Origin: Mycobacterium triplex
GTDB taxonomy: Bacteria > Actinomycetota > Actinomycetes > Mycobacteriales > Mycobacteriaceae
Assembly (NCBI RefSeq): GCF_000689255.1
Contig: NZ_HG964446.1
Span: forward strand, 4,321,250-4,385,249
Length of the DNA: 64,000 nucleotides
Direction of reading: 5' to 3'
Position 1 is the stretch's first letter; each line of letters starts with the position of its first letter. The notes beneath the pieces were generated by a model. It was not told the DNA's origin, did not search any database, and saw nothing but the letters and a program-made list of their open reading frames with translations. A program made the translations under genes and the position numbers. Positions 57,029-64,000 of the stretch are shown here, one piece after another.

Positions 57029-59608
57029 GTGGCCCTTCCTAACCTGACCCGCGACCAAGCCGTCGAACGTGCGGCTTTGATCACCGTCGACAGCTATCAG
57101 ATCAACCTCGACGTCACCGACGGAAACGGCGGGCCCGGCGAACGAACCTTCCGCTCCATTACCACGGTGGTGTTCGACGCCCTCGCCGGCGCCGACACGG
57201 TCATCGACCTCGCCGCCGAGACCGTCCGCAGCGCCACCCTCAACGGGCGCGAGGTCGACGTCTCCGGATACGACGAGTCCACCGGCATCCCGTTGCGCGG
57301 CCTGGCCGACCGCAACGTCGTCGTCGTCGACGCCGACTGCCGCTACTCCAACACCGGCGAGGGGCTGCACCGCTTCGTCGACCCGGTCGACAACGAGACC
57401 TACCTGTACTCGCAGTTCGAAACCGCCGACGCCAAGCGCATGTTCGCCTGCTTCGACCAACCCGACCTCAAGGCCACATTCGACCTGCGGGTGGCCGCGC
57501 CGGCGCACTGGAAGGTGATTTCCAACGGCGCCACCATCTCGATCGACCACGGTGTGCACAGTTTTGCGATCACCCCGCGGATGAGCACCTATTTGGTGGC
57601 CTTGATCGCGGGCCCGTACGCCCAGTGGAAGGACTCCTACCGCGACGAGCACGGCGAGATCCCGCTCGGCATCTACTGCCGGACCTCGCTGGCGCCGCAC
57701 ATGGACGCCGATCGGTTGTTCACCCAAACCAAGCAGGGTTTTGGCTTCTACCACCGCAACTTCGGGCTGCCCTACGCGTTCGGCAAGTACGACCAGCTGT
57801 TCGTCCCCGAATTCAACGCCGGCGCAATGGAAAACGCCGGGGCGGTGACCTTCCTGGAAGACTACGTCTTTCGCAGCAAGGTCACCCGTGCGTCCTACGA
57901 GCGGCGTGCCGAGACGGTGCTGCACGAGATGGCGCACATGTGGTTCGGCGACCTGGTCACTATGACGTGGTGGGACGACCTGTGGCTGAACGAGTCGTTC
58001 GCGACGTTCGCGTCGGTGTTATGCCAAAGCGAGGCAACCGAATTCACGGAAGCCTGGACGACGTTCGCGACCGTCGAAAAATCGTGGGCGTATCGCCAGG
58101 ACCAGTTGCCGTCGACGCACCCCATCGCCGCCGACATCCCCGACCTGGCCGCCGTCGAGGTGAACTTCGACGGCATCACCTACGCCAAGGGCGCTTCGGT
58201 GCTCAAGCAGCTGGTCGCCTATGTCGGGCTGGAGCATTTTCTGGCCGGGCTGCGCGCGTACTTCCGCACGCATGCGTTCGGCAACGCCACCTTCGACGAT
58301 CTGCTGTCCGCGCTGGAGCAGGCGTCGGGCCGTGACCTGTCGAATTGGGGCCAGCAGTGGCTGAAAACCACCGGGCTGAACACGCTGCGCGCGGAGTTCG
58401 ACACCGACGTCGACGGAAAGTTCACCCGGTTCGTGCTGACCCAAAGCGGCGCCACTCCGGGCGCCGGCGAGACCCGGGTGCACCGGCTGGCGGTCGGGAT
58501 CTACGACGACGACGGCGCGGGCAAGCTGGTGCGCGTACACCGGGAGGAACTCGACGTCGACGGGCCGGAGACGGAAGTCCCTGGGCTGGTTGGTATTTCG
58601 TCGGGCAAGCTGATTCTGGTCAACGATGACGACCTCACCTATTGTTCGCTGCGCCTGGACGCCGGATCGTTGCGGACCGCGCTGGAGCGCATCGCCGACA
58701 TCGCCGAACCCCTGCCCCGCTCCCTGGTGTGGTCGGCGGCGTGGGAGATGACCCGCGAGGCCGAACTGCGGGCCCGCGACTTCGTCGCCCTGGTCTCCGG
58801 AGGTGTGCAGGCCGAGACGGAAGTCGGTGTGGCACAACGGCTGCTGTTGCAGGCGCAGACCGCGCTGGGCGCTTACGCCGAGCCGGGGTGGGCTCGTGAG
58901 CACGGTTGGCCGCGGTTCGCCGATCGGGTGCTGGAGCTGGCCCGCGCATCCGAACCGGGATCGGATCACCAGCTCGCGTTCGTCAACACGCTGTGCTCGT
59001 CGGTGCTGTCCGACCGGCATATCGCGGCGCTGGCCGATCTGCTGGAACGCGAGCCGTCCGAGTTGGGACTGGCCGGCCTGGAGGTGGACACCGACCTGCG
59101 CTGGCGCATCGTGACCGCCCTGGCCACCGCCGGCGATATCGACGCCGACGGCACCGAGACGCCGTTCATCGACGCCGAGGTGCGGCGCGACCCGACGGCG
59201 ACGGGCAAGCGCCACGGCGCTCAGGCGGCCGCGGCCCGCCCCCAGCTCGAGGTCAAGGAGCAGGCGTTCACCACGGTGGTCGAGGACGACACCGTGCCCA
59301 CCACGTCGGCCCGCTCGATCATCGCGGGCTTCGGGGCGCCCGGCCAGGGCGAGTTGCTCAAGCCGTTCGCCGCGCGCTATTTCCAGGCCATCCCCGGCGT
59401 CTGGGCGCGCCGGTCCAGCGAGGTCGCGCAGACCGTGGTGATCGGGCTGTACCCGTCCTGGGACATCAGCGAGGACGGCATCGCCGCCGCCGACGAATTC
59501 CTGGCCGCGCCGGAATCCGAAGTGCCCCCGGCCCTGCGCCGCCTGGTGCTGGAGGGGCAGGCCGGGGTGAAGCGGGCGTTGCGGGCCCGCACGTTCGACG
59601 GTGCCTAG
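57029..59608 (+). CDS. pepN: aminopeptidase N, M1 family
   Basis: 859 residues. The exopeptidase motif is GAMEN (NAGAMENAGAVTF) and the zinc site HEMAHMWFGDLVTMTWWDDLWLNESFA (HExxH plus downstream E). The ERAP1-like C-terminal domain follows. It removes N-terminal residues from peptides, probably downstream of Clp and proteasome. GTG 57029; TAAGTT six bases upstream suggests a leaderless transcript. Its TAG stop shares CTAG with the convergent next gene. Confidence 0.96.
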   Translation: MALPNLTRDQAVERAALITVDSYQINLDVTDGNGGPGERTFRSITTVVFDALAGADTVIDLAAETVRSATLNGREVDVSGYDESTGIPLRGLADRNVVVVDADCRYSNTGEGLHRFVDPVDNETYLYSQFETADAKRMFACFDQPDLKATFDLRVAAPAHWKVISNGATISIDHGVHSFAITPRMSTYLVALIAGPYAQWKDSYRDEHGEIPLGIYCRTSLAPHMDADRLFTQTKQGFGFYHRNFGLPYAFGKYDQLFVPEFNAGAMENAGAVTFLEDYVFRSKVTRASYERRAETVLHEMAHMWFGDLVTMTWWDDLWLNESFATFASVLCQSEATEFTEAWTTFATVEKSWAYRQDQLPSTHPIAADIPDLAAVEVNFDGITYAKGASVLKQLVAYVGLEHFLAGLRAYFRTHAFGNATFDDLLSALEQASGRDLSNWGQQWLKTTGLNTLRAEFDTDVDGKFTRFVLTQSGATPGAGETRVHRLAVGIYDDDGAGKLVRVHREELDVDGPETEVPGLVGISSGKLILVNDDDLTYCSLRLDAGSLRTALERIADIAEPLPRSLVWSAAWEMTREAELRARDFVALVSGGVQAETEVGVAQRLLLQAQTALGAYAEPGWAREHGWPRFADRVLELARASEPGSDHQLAFVNTLCSSVLSDRHIAALADLLEREPSELGLAGLEVDTDLRWRIVTALATAGDIDADGTETPFIDAEVRRDPTATGKRHGAQAAAARPQLEVKEQAFTTVVEDDTVPTTSARSIIAGFGAPGQGELLKPFAARYFQAIPGVWARRSSEVAQTVVIGLYPSWDISEDGIAAADEFLAAPESEVPPALRRLVLEGQAGVKRALRARTFDGA

Positions 59609-60072
59609 GCCGGCGAGATCCCGGCGCTGAGCACGCGGATCGCACTCACCAGCCCGTCTACCAGGTGGCCCTGCTCGAATGCCGACGAGGCCGCGGCCAC
59701 GCCCAACGGGGCCGCCGACTCGGCGCCCCGGCCGCGGACCTCCGCGCCGTAGACCACCTCGATGACGGCCTGGTCGGGCGAGACGGCCAGCAGCACCGCG
59801 TTGTTCGGCGTCGGCACGTCGGCCAGGATCTCGCGAGCCCGGGCGGCGGTGTCGCTACCCAAATCGCCGATGTAGATGGCGAACCGGGTCATCGACTGGC
59901 GCGAGCCGTATTTCAGGGCGTCGTCGATGGCAACGAGGTCCTTGATCGGGAACGGGTAGTGCACCGACAGCTCACCGGGCTCGGTGACGCCGGAGACCCG
60001 TCCGCTGGAGGTGATCGCAAAGCCCACCGGCAGTTCGGCCGGTGCTTTCGTCGCTACCTCACCATGTGCCAC
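59605..60072 (-). CDS. conserved mycobacterial protein, Rv2468c-like
   Basis: About 155 residues without a signal peptide or membrane helix. SVHYPFPIKDLVAIDDALKYGSRQSMTRFAIYIGDL and NNAVLLAVSPDQAVIEVVYGAEVR look like a TPM-type (DUF5130) phosphatase-like fold, an assignment by eye. GTG 60072 was chosen because GGAGG lies eight bases upstream; GTG 60081 is the alternative. Its stop shares the CTAG with pepN. Function unknown. Confidence 0.78.
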   Translation of the reverse strand: MAHGEVATKAPAELPVGFAITSSGRVSGVTEPGELSVHYPFPIKDLVAIDDALKYGSRQSMTRFAIYIGDLGSDTAARAREILADVPTPNNAVLLAVSPDQAVIEVVYGAEVRGRGAESAAPLGVAAASSAFEQGHLVDGLVSAIRVLSAGISPA

Positions 60073-60292
60073 TGGCGCCACCTCCGACTGAGAACTCCGA
60101 TGCGTGATGTCCGTGTGGGTGGCCGACGAATTCGTCGGTGGCGGCCCACAGCACCGGCGGATGCGTCCACGGTTCGGACATCTGGTAGGTCGCGGGGTGC
60201 GGCCCCTTGCGCGACCAGATCAGCGCCGCCAGCACGATCACCAGCAACGCCGGGATTCCAACCAAGTACAGGTGAATCTCCATAGCGCTCAC
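60059..60292 (-). CDS. small single-helix membrane protein, Rv2468A-like
   Basis: 77 residues. One N-terminal membrane helix (EIHLYLVGIPALLVIVLAALIW) precedes SRKGPHPATYQMSEPWTHPPVLWAATDE, a conserved soluble tail. The C-terminus overlaps the start of the preceding gene, so the two are coupled. Start GTG 60292 is the longest; ATG 60283 gives a protein three residues shorter. Function unknown. Confidence 0.75.
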   Translation of the reverse strand: MSAMEIHLYLVGIPALLVIVLAALIWSRKGPHPATYQMSEPWTHPPVLWAATDEFVGHPHGHHASEFSVGGGASGTW

Positions 60293-60350
60293 GACGGAAA
60301 CCGTATCCCACCGAGCGATCCCGCGGCGCGCCTGGACACAAGATTGGCGG

Positions 60351-61022
60351 TCAGGCCGCGCCCTCGCCGAGGTACCGGGCCCAGGACGGATCCATTTCCT
60401 TGACCGTGGACAGCAGTCGCCAGTGCTGTCCGGTCGGCGGCAGCGGCGCGCGGCGCAGTGCCCAACCGAGTTCGGCGAGCAGCTTGTCGCCCTTGCGGTG
60501 ATTGCAGGTCGAGCAGCAGGCGACGCAGTTCTCCCAGGAGTGGTCGCCGCCGCGGCTGCGGGGCACGACGTGGTCGACGGTGTCGGCCTTCGCGCCGCAG
60601 TAGGCGCAGCAGAAACGGTCGCGGTGCATCAGCGCGGCGCGGGTCATCGGGACGCGGGCCCGGTACGGCACCCGGACATAGGACCGCAGCTGGATCACCG
60701 ACGGGACCACGATCGACTCGCTCGCCGAGTGGATGACGGGTCCGCCGGGGTCGGCGTGCACCACGTCCGCCTTGCCGCAGATCACCATCACGATCGCCCG
60801 CCGCATCGGCAGCGCGGTCAGTGGTTCGTAGGTGGAATTCAGCAGCAGCACCCGGCGCCGGCTCCAGATCGAGGCGCTCTCGTGCCGGTTGGGCGGATGG
60901 GTCTCGACGGTCGGGATGGGGCGGTGGGAAACGCTATGCAGGGACGACGCGGTTGGGGGCCCGGTTAACCCTGCCGTGGCCCCTGAACTTCGGTGGCCGC
61001 GGCGTCTCTTGCCCTGCGCCAT
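60351..61022 (-). CDS. HNH endonuclease-domain protein
   Basis: 223 residues, Rv2469c type. The N-terminal ~60 residues are disordered. LLLNSTYEPLTALPMRRAIVMVICGKADVV is the conserved N-terminal half, followed by the HNH zinc-ribbon FCCAYCGAKADTVDHVVPRSRGGDHSWENCVACCSTCNHRKGD with two CxxC pairs and the DHV catalytic histidine. Specific DNA substrate unknown; many relatives are not mobile. GGAGG lies before ATG 61022. It is divergent from glbO. Confidence 0.9.
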   Translation of the reverse strand: MAQGKRRRGHRSSGATAGLTGPPTASSLHSVSHRPIPTVETHPPNRHESASIWSRRRVLLLNSTYEPLTALPMRRAIVMVICGKADVVHADPGGPVIHSASESIVVPSVIQLRSYVRVPYRARVPMTRAALMHRDRFCCAYCGAKADTVDHVVPRSRGGDHSWENCVACCSTCNHRKGDKLLAELGWALRRAPLPPTGQHWRLLSTVKEMDPSWARYLGEGAA

Positions 61023-61162
61023 AAATCCTCCGCGGATAGTCCACCATGATTCGTCGCCAATCGCACGCCTAATTGCAGGTGCTCGCCGTGTCGAGCCGGT
61101 GAACAGCAGTAGCGACTCGGCCCGTTTGACTGCGCCGACCGGCCGATGCACCACAATGGGGG

Positions 61163-61561
61163 GTGATGGATCAGGTACAACAGTCCTTCTACGACGCCGT
61201 CGGCGGCGCTGAGACCTTCAAAACGATCGTGGCACGCTTCTACGCCCAGGTCCCCGAGGACGAGATCCTGCGCGAGCTGTATCCCCCCGACGACCTGGCG
61301 GGCGCCGAAGAGCGGTTGCGCATGTTCCTCGAGCAGTACTGGGGCGGCCCGCGCACCTATTCCGACCAGCGCGGACACCCCCGGCTGCGAATGCGGCACG
61401 TGCCGTTCCGGATCACCCCGATCGAGCGCGACGCGTGGCTGCGGTGCATGCACACCGCCGTCGCGTCGATCGACGCACAGACCCTCGACGACGAGCATCG
61501 CCGAGAGTTGCTCGACTATTTGGAAATGGCCGCACACTCACTCGTCAATTCATCGTTTTGA
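61163..61561 (+). CDS. glbO: truncated haemoglobin O
   Basis: 132 residues, group II trHb. Tyr B10 in ARFYAQV, FLEQYWGGPRTYS holding Tyr CD1, proximal His F8 in RMRHVPFRI, and Trp G8 in ERDAWLRCMHTAV are all present. It binds O2/NO at the membrane and may aid respiration or NO detoxification. Starts GTG 61163 and ATG 61166 are both possible; a G-rich SD precedes. It is divergent from the HNH gene, and aglA follows on the same strand after 26 bases. Confidence 0.95.
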   Translation: MMDQVQQSFYDAVGGAETFKTIVARFYAQVPEDEILRELYPPDDLAGAEERLRMFLEQYWGGPRTYSDQRGHPRLRMRHVPFRITPIERDAWLRCMHTAVASIDAQTLDDEHRRELLDYLEMAAHSLVNSSF

Positions 61562-61587
61562 TGCCCAGCAACTGAAACGGAGCATTC

Positions 61588-63156
61588 ATGAGCCCCGCAG
61601 CATGGTGGTCGAACGCGGTTTTTTACCAGATCTATCCGCGATCGTTCGCCGACAGCAACGGCGACGGGGTCGGCGACATCGACGGCATCGTCGCCCACCT
61701 GGACCACCTCGAACGGCTGGGCATCGATGCGATTTGGCTCAGCCCGGTCACCGTTTCGCCGATGGCCGACCACGGCTACGACGTCGCCGATCCCCGTGAC
61801 ATCGACCCGCTGTTCGGCGGGATGCCCGCGATCGAACGGCTGATCGCGGCGGCACACGAGCGCAACATCAAGATCACCATGGACGTGGTGCCCAACCACA
61901 CCAGCTCGCAGCACCCGTGGTTTGCCGCCGCGCTGGCCGCCGGCCCCGGCACCGACGCCCGGGAGCGGTACTACTTCCGCGACGGCAAGGGGCCGAACGG
62001 CGAGCTGCCGCCGAACAACTGGACGTCGGTGTTCGGCGGGTCGGCCTGGGAGCGGGTGATCGAGCCGGACGGCAACCCCGGCCAGTACTACCTGCACCTG
62101 TTCGATACCCACCAGCCGGACCTGAACTGGGACAACCCCGAGGTCTTCGACGACTTCGAGACGTCACTGCGGTTCTGGCTGGACCGCGGCGTGGACGGCT
62201 TCCGCATCGACGTGGCACACGGCATGGCCAAACCGGCCGGCCTGCCCGACGCGAAGGAAACCGTCAAGGTGTTGTCGCATGCCGACGACGACCCGCGTTT
62301 CAACAACCCGGCCGTGCACGACATCCACCGCAAGATCCGCAAGATCGTCGACGAGTATCCCGGCGCGGTGGCCATCGGCGAGGTGTGGGTGATGGACAAC
62401 ATGCTCTGGGCCGAGTACCTGCGGCCCGACGAACTGCATCTCGGTTTCAACTTCCGGCTGACCAAGGTCGCCTTCGACGCCGCCCAAATCCACGACGCGA
62501 TCGAGAATTCACTCGCGGCCACCAAGATCTACGACGCCGTCCCGACCTGGACGCTGTCCAACCACGACATCGACCGTGAGGTCACCCGCTACGGCGGCGG
62601 CGAGATCGGCACGCGCCGGGCGCGGGCGATGTTGCTGGCGATGCTCGCCCTGCCGGGCACGGTGTTCATCTACAACGGCGAGGAGCTCGGGTTGCCCGAC
62701 GTGTTGGACCTGCCCGAGGAGGTGCTGCAGGACCCGACCTGGGAACGCTCGGGCCACACCGAGCGGGGCCGCGACAAGGTCCGGGTGCCGCTGCCGTGGT
62801 CGGGCGACACTCCCCCGTTCGGGTTCTCCAGTTCGCCCGACACCTGGTTGCCGATGCCCGCGGATTGGGCGCCGCTGACGGTCCAGAAGCAGGACGCCGA
62901 TCCGAACTCGACGTTGGCGTTTTTCCGCACCGCGCTCAAAATGCGCAGGGAGCGTGCCGAATTCGGCGGCGGCGCGCTGGAGTGGCTGACCGTAACGGAC
63001 GACGCGCTGGTATTCCGGCGCGGCGCCGCGGGTCTGGTCTGCGCGTTGAACACCGGAAAGCGTCCGATGCCACTGCCGGCCGGCGAACTCGTTTTGGCCA
63101 GCGCCCCATTGGTCGACGGTCAGTTGCCGGCCGACGCGGCGGCCTGGTTGGTCTAG
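61588..63156 (+). CDS. aglA: alpha-glucosidase, GH13 family
   Basis: 522 residues. GH13 regions: FYQIYPRSFADSNGDGVGD, DVVPNHTSSQHPWF, GFRIDVAHG with nucleophile D208, IGEVWV with acid/base E265 and LSNHDI with D327. It cleaves terminal alpha-1,4 or alpha-1,6 glucosyl bonds of maltose-type sugars; no signal peptide, so cytosolic. The C-terminal all-beta domain is short. It follows glbO by 26 bases. Confidence 0.94.
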   Translation: MSPAAWWSNAVFYQIYPRSFADSNGDGVGDIDGIVAHLDHLERLGIDAIWLSPVTVSPMADHGYDVADPRDIDPLFGGMPAIERLIAAAHERNIKITMDVVPNHTSSQHPWFAAALAAGPGTDARERYYFRDGKGPNGELPPNNWTSVFGGSAWERVIEPDGNPGQYYLHLFDTHQPDLNWDNPEVFDDFETSLRFWLDRGVDGFRIDVAHGMAKPAGLPDAKETVKVLSHADDDPRFNNPAVHDIHRKIRKIVDEYPGAVAIGEVWVMDNMLWAEYLRPDELHLGFNFRLTKVAFDAAQIHDAIENSLAATKIYDAVPTWTLSNHDIDREVTRYGGGEIGTRRARAMLLAMLALPGTVFIYNGEELGLPDVLDLPEEVLQDPTWERSGHTERGRDKVRVPLPWSGDTPPFGFSSSPDTWLPMPADWAPLTVQKQDADPNSTLAFFRTALKMRRERAEFGGGALEWLTVTDDALVFRRGAAGLVCALNTGKRPMPLPAGELVLASAPLVDGQLPADAAAWLV

Positions 63157-63211
63157 CCTCCCGCCGGCGGGCCGATTCGCGCCGCGGCCCGCCCTGGCCT
63201 ATATGTGGTAC

Positions 63212-64000
63212 ATGGCAGCGTATGCGTGGGCAGTGATCGGAGCCGGCCCCGCCGGAATTGCCGCGGTCGGAAGGCTTTTAGATCGGGGCATCGCCGCAGC
63301 CAAGATCGCCTGGATCGATCCCGCTTTTGCGGCAGGCGATCTCGGCCAGAAGTGGCGTGCGGTGTCGAGTAACACCATTGCCGAGACCTTCCTGAACTTC
63401 CTGAATGGCTCTGCGGCGTTTCGGTTCTCGGAGGCACCGCCGCTGCCACTGCACGATGTCGACCCGAACGACACGTGCGCCCTCGACCTGGTCGCCGATC
63501 CGTTGGTGTGGATCACCGCGCAGTTGCGCGAGCGGGTAGACGCTTTTCAAACCACGGCGACAGCGCTTTTCCTGGGCAATAGGCGATGGAGAATTGAAAC
63601 CGACCGACAAGAAGTCGTCTCCGAAAATGTGATCCTCGCCGTCGGCGCCGTCCCCAAGAAGCTGGCTTACCCCGGCCTCGACGAGATTCCGGTGGAGGTC
63701 GCGCTGGATCCCGACCGGCTCGCCGAGCGGTCGCTCGACGGCGCCACGGTCGCCGTCTTCGGCTCGTCGCACTCGTCGATGATCGTGCTGCCCAATCTGC
63801 TGCGCCACCCCGTCAAGAGGGTGATCAACTTCTACCAGAGCCCATTGAAATACGCTGTGTATCTTGACGATTGGATCCTGTTCGACGACACTGGCCTCAA
63901 GGGCCGAGCGGCCGCGTGGGCTCGGGAAAACATCGACGGGGTCTACCCGGAGCGGCTGGAGAGATGTTGGGTGTCCAGCCCGGAATTCGACGAGTTACTC
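63212..64000 (+). CDS. FAD/NAD(P)-binding oxidoreductase, N-terminal part
   Basis: Open from ATG 63212 to the end of the window, 263 codons. The N-terminus AAYAWAVIGAGPAGIAAVGRLLDRG is an FAD-binding GxGxxG fold. Around residue 185 GATVAVFGSSHSSMIVLPNLL is a second, weaker dinucleotide-like fold (the middle glycine is replaced, GSSHSS). It looks like a lysine/ornithine-type or pyridine-nucleotide flavoprotein; the C-terminus lies outside the window. Start chosen by the family N-terminus; no clear SD. Confidence 0.75.
   Translation, partial: MAAYAWAVIGAGPAGIAAVGRLLDRGIAAAKIAWIDPAFAAGDLGQKWRAVSSNTIAETFLNFLNGSAAFRFSEAPPLPLHDVDPNDTCALDLVADPLVWITAQLRERVDAFQTTATALFLGNRRWRIETDRQEVVSENVILAVGAVPKKLAYPGLDEIPVEVALDPDRLAERSLDGATVAVFGSSHSSMIVLPNLLRHPVKRVINFYQSPLKYAVYLDDWILFDDTGLKGRAAAWARENIDGVYPERLERCWVSSPEFDELL

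Noticed and set aside
1..64000. CRISPR arrays, insertion sequences or phage integration sites
   Set aside because: No regularly spaced direct repeats with spacers, no transposase or integrase, and neither tRNA is flanked by a repeated 3' end.

Overview
The window is high-GC actinobacterial DNA that reads as a chromosome segment of a non-tuberculosis Mycobacterium, probably a slow grower. The evidence is a PPE-family protein, an RpfE-type resuscitation factor, a mycothiol-pathway DsbA-fold protein, an O-type truncated haemoglobin, ClpP1/ClpP2, KorA/KorB, a P450, many GTG starts and several likely leaderless transcripts. From memory of the M. tuberculosis map, the backbone follows the stretch Rv2425c to Rv2471: VWA/MoxR, proA, MscS/cyclase, rbsK, nadE, proB-obg-rpmA-rplU, rne, ndk, folC, valS, rpfE, mobA, korAB, clpX, mmuM, clpP2-clpP1, tig, lipP, nei, rpiB, pepN, glbO, aglA. 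The species cannot be named from sequence alone.

Regions. 1-4150: the end of a methyltransferase, a MoxR/VWA pair, and proA. 4209-7813: a cyclic-nucleotide-binding MscS-like channel overlapping a membrane sensor cyclase whose active site looks degenerate. 7946-9450: rbsK and an isoprenylcysteine-methyltransferase-like membrane protein. 9375-16436: an accessory segment. It begins with a deletion scar joining a headless GntR regulator to a headless PEBP-family gene. It then carries a six-gene operon (alpha/beta hydrolase, thioesterase, membrane protein, GNAT, hotdog protein, PEP-mutase-like lyase) divergent from a MocR regulator. Two related long inverted repeats lie within it. 16448-18490: nadE. 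18657-24817: a second accessory segment (CHAP exoprotein, second ICMT-like protein with a divergent TetR, flavoprotein, sirtuin, P450 with a divergent TetR and a clear operator). 24822-28049: proB-obg-rpmA-rplU. 28323-31085: a 920-residue PPE protein whose C-terminal two thirds is a GGTLTV-type repeat array, the most unusual gene here. 31232-42022: rne, ndk, folC, valS, a LysM/lectin protein, a DUF937 protein and a trans-acting enoyl-reductase-like protein. 42127-49016: rpfE with a structured leader, a possibly frameshifted small gene, mobA, korB, korA and clpX. 49287-54505: mmuM, clpP2-clpP1 with a ClgR-like box, tig, tRNA-Pro, tRNA-Gly and lipP. 54573-64000: a small secreted protein, nei, rpiB, a CPWA-type DsbA-fold protein, pepN, two small conserved genes, an HNH nuclease, glbO, aglA and the start of a flavoprotein.

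Most of the backbone is household metabolism and quality control: proline synthesis split between proB and proA, NAD synthesis, folate polyglutamylation, the ribosome and RNase E, and a tig-clpP1P2-clpX protein-quality cluster. The less explained parts are the repeat-rich PPE, the MocR-linked acyl/lyase operon, and the regulator-effector pairs between nadE and proB. Start codons were chosen from Shine-Dalgarno spacing, four-base overlaps or remembered family lengths. Locus comparisons to M. tuberculosis are from memory and were not checked by search.
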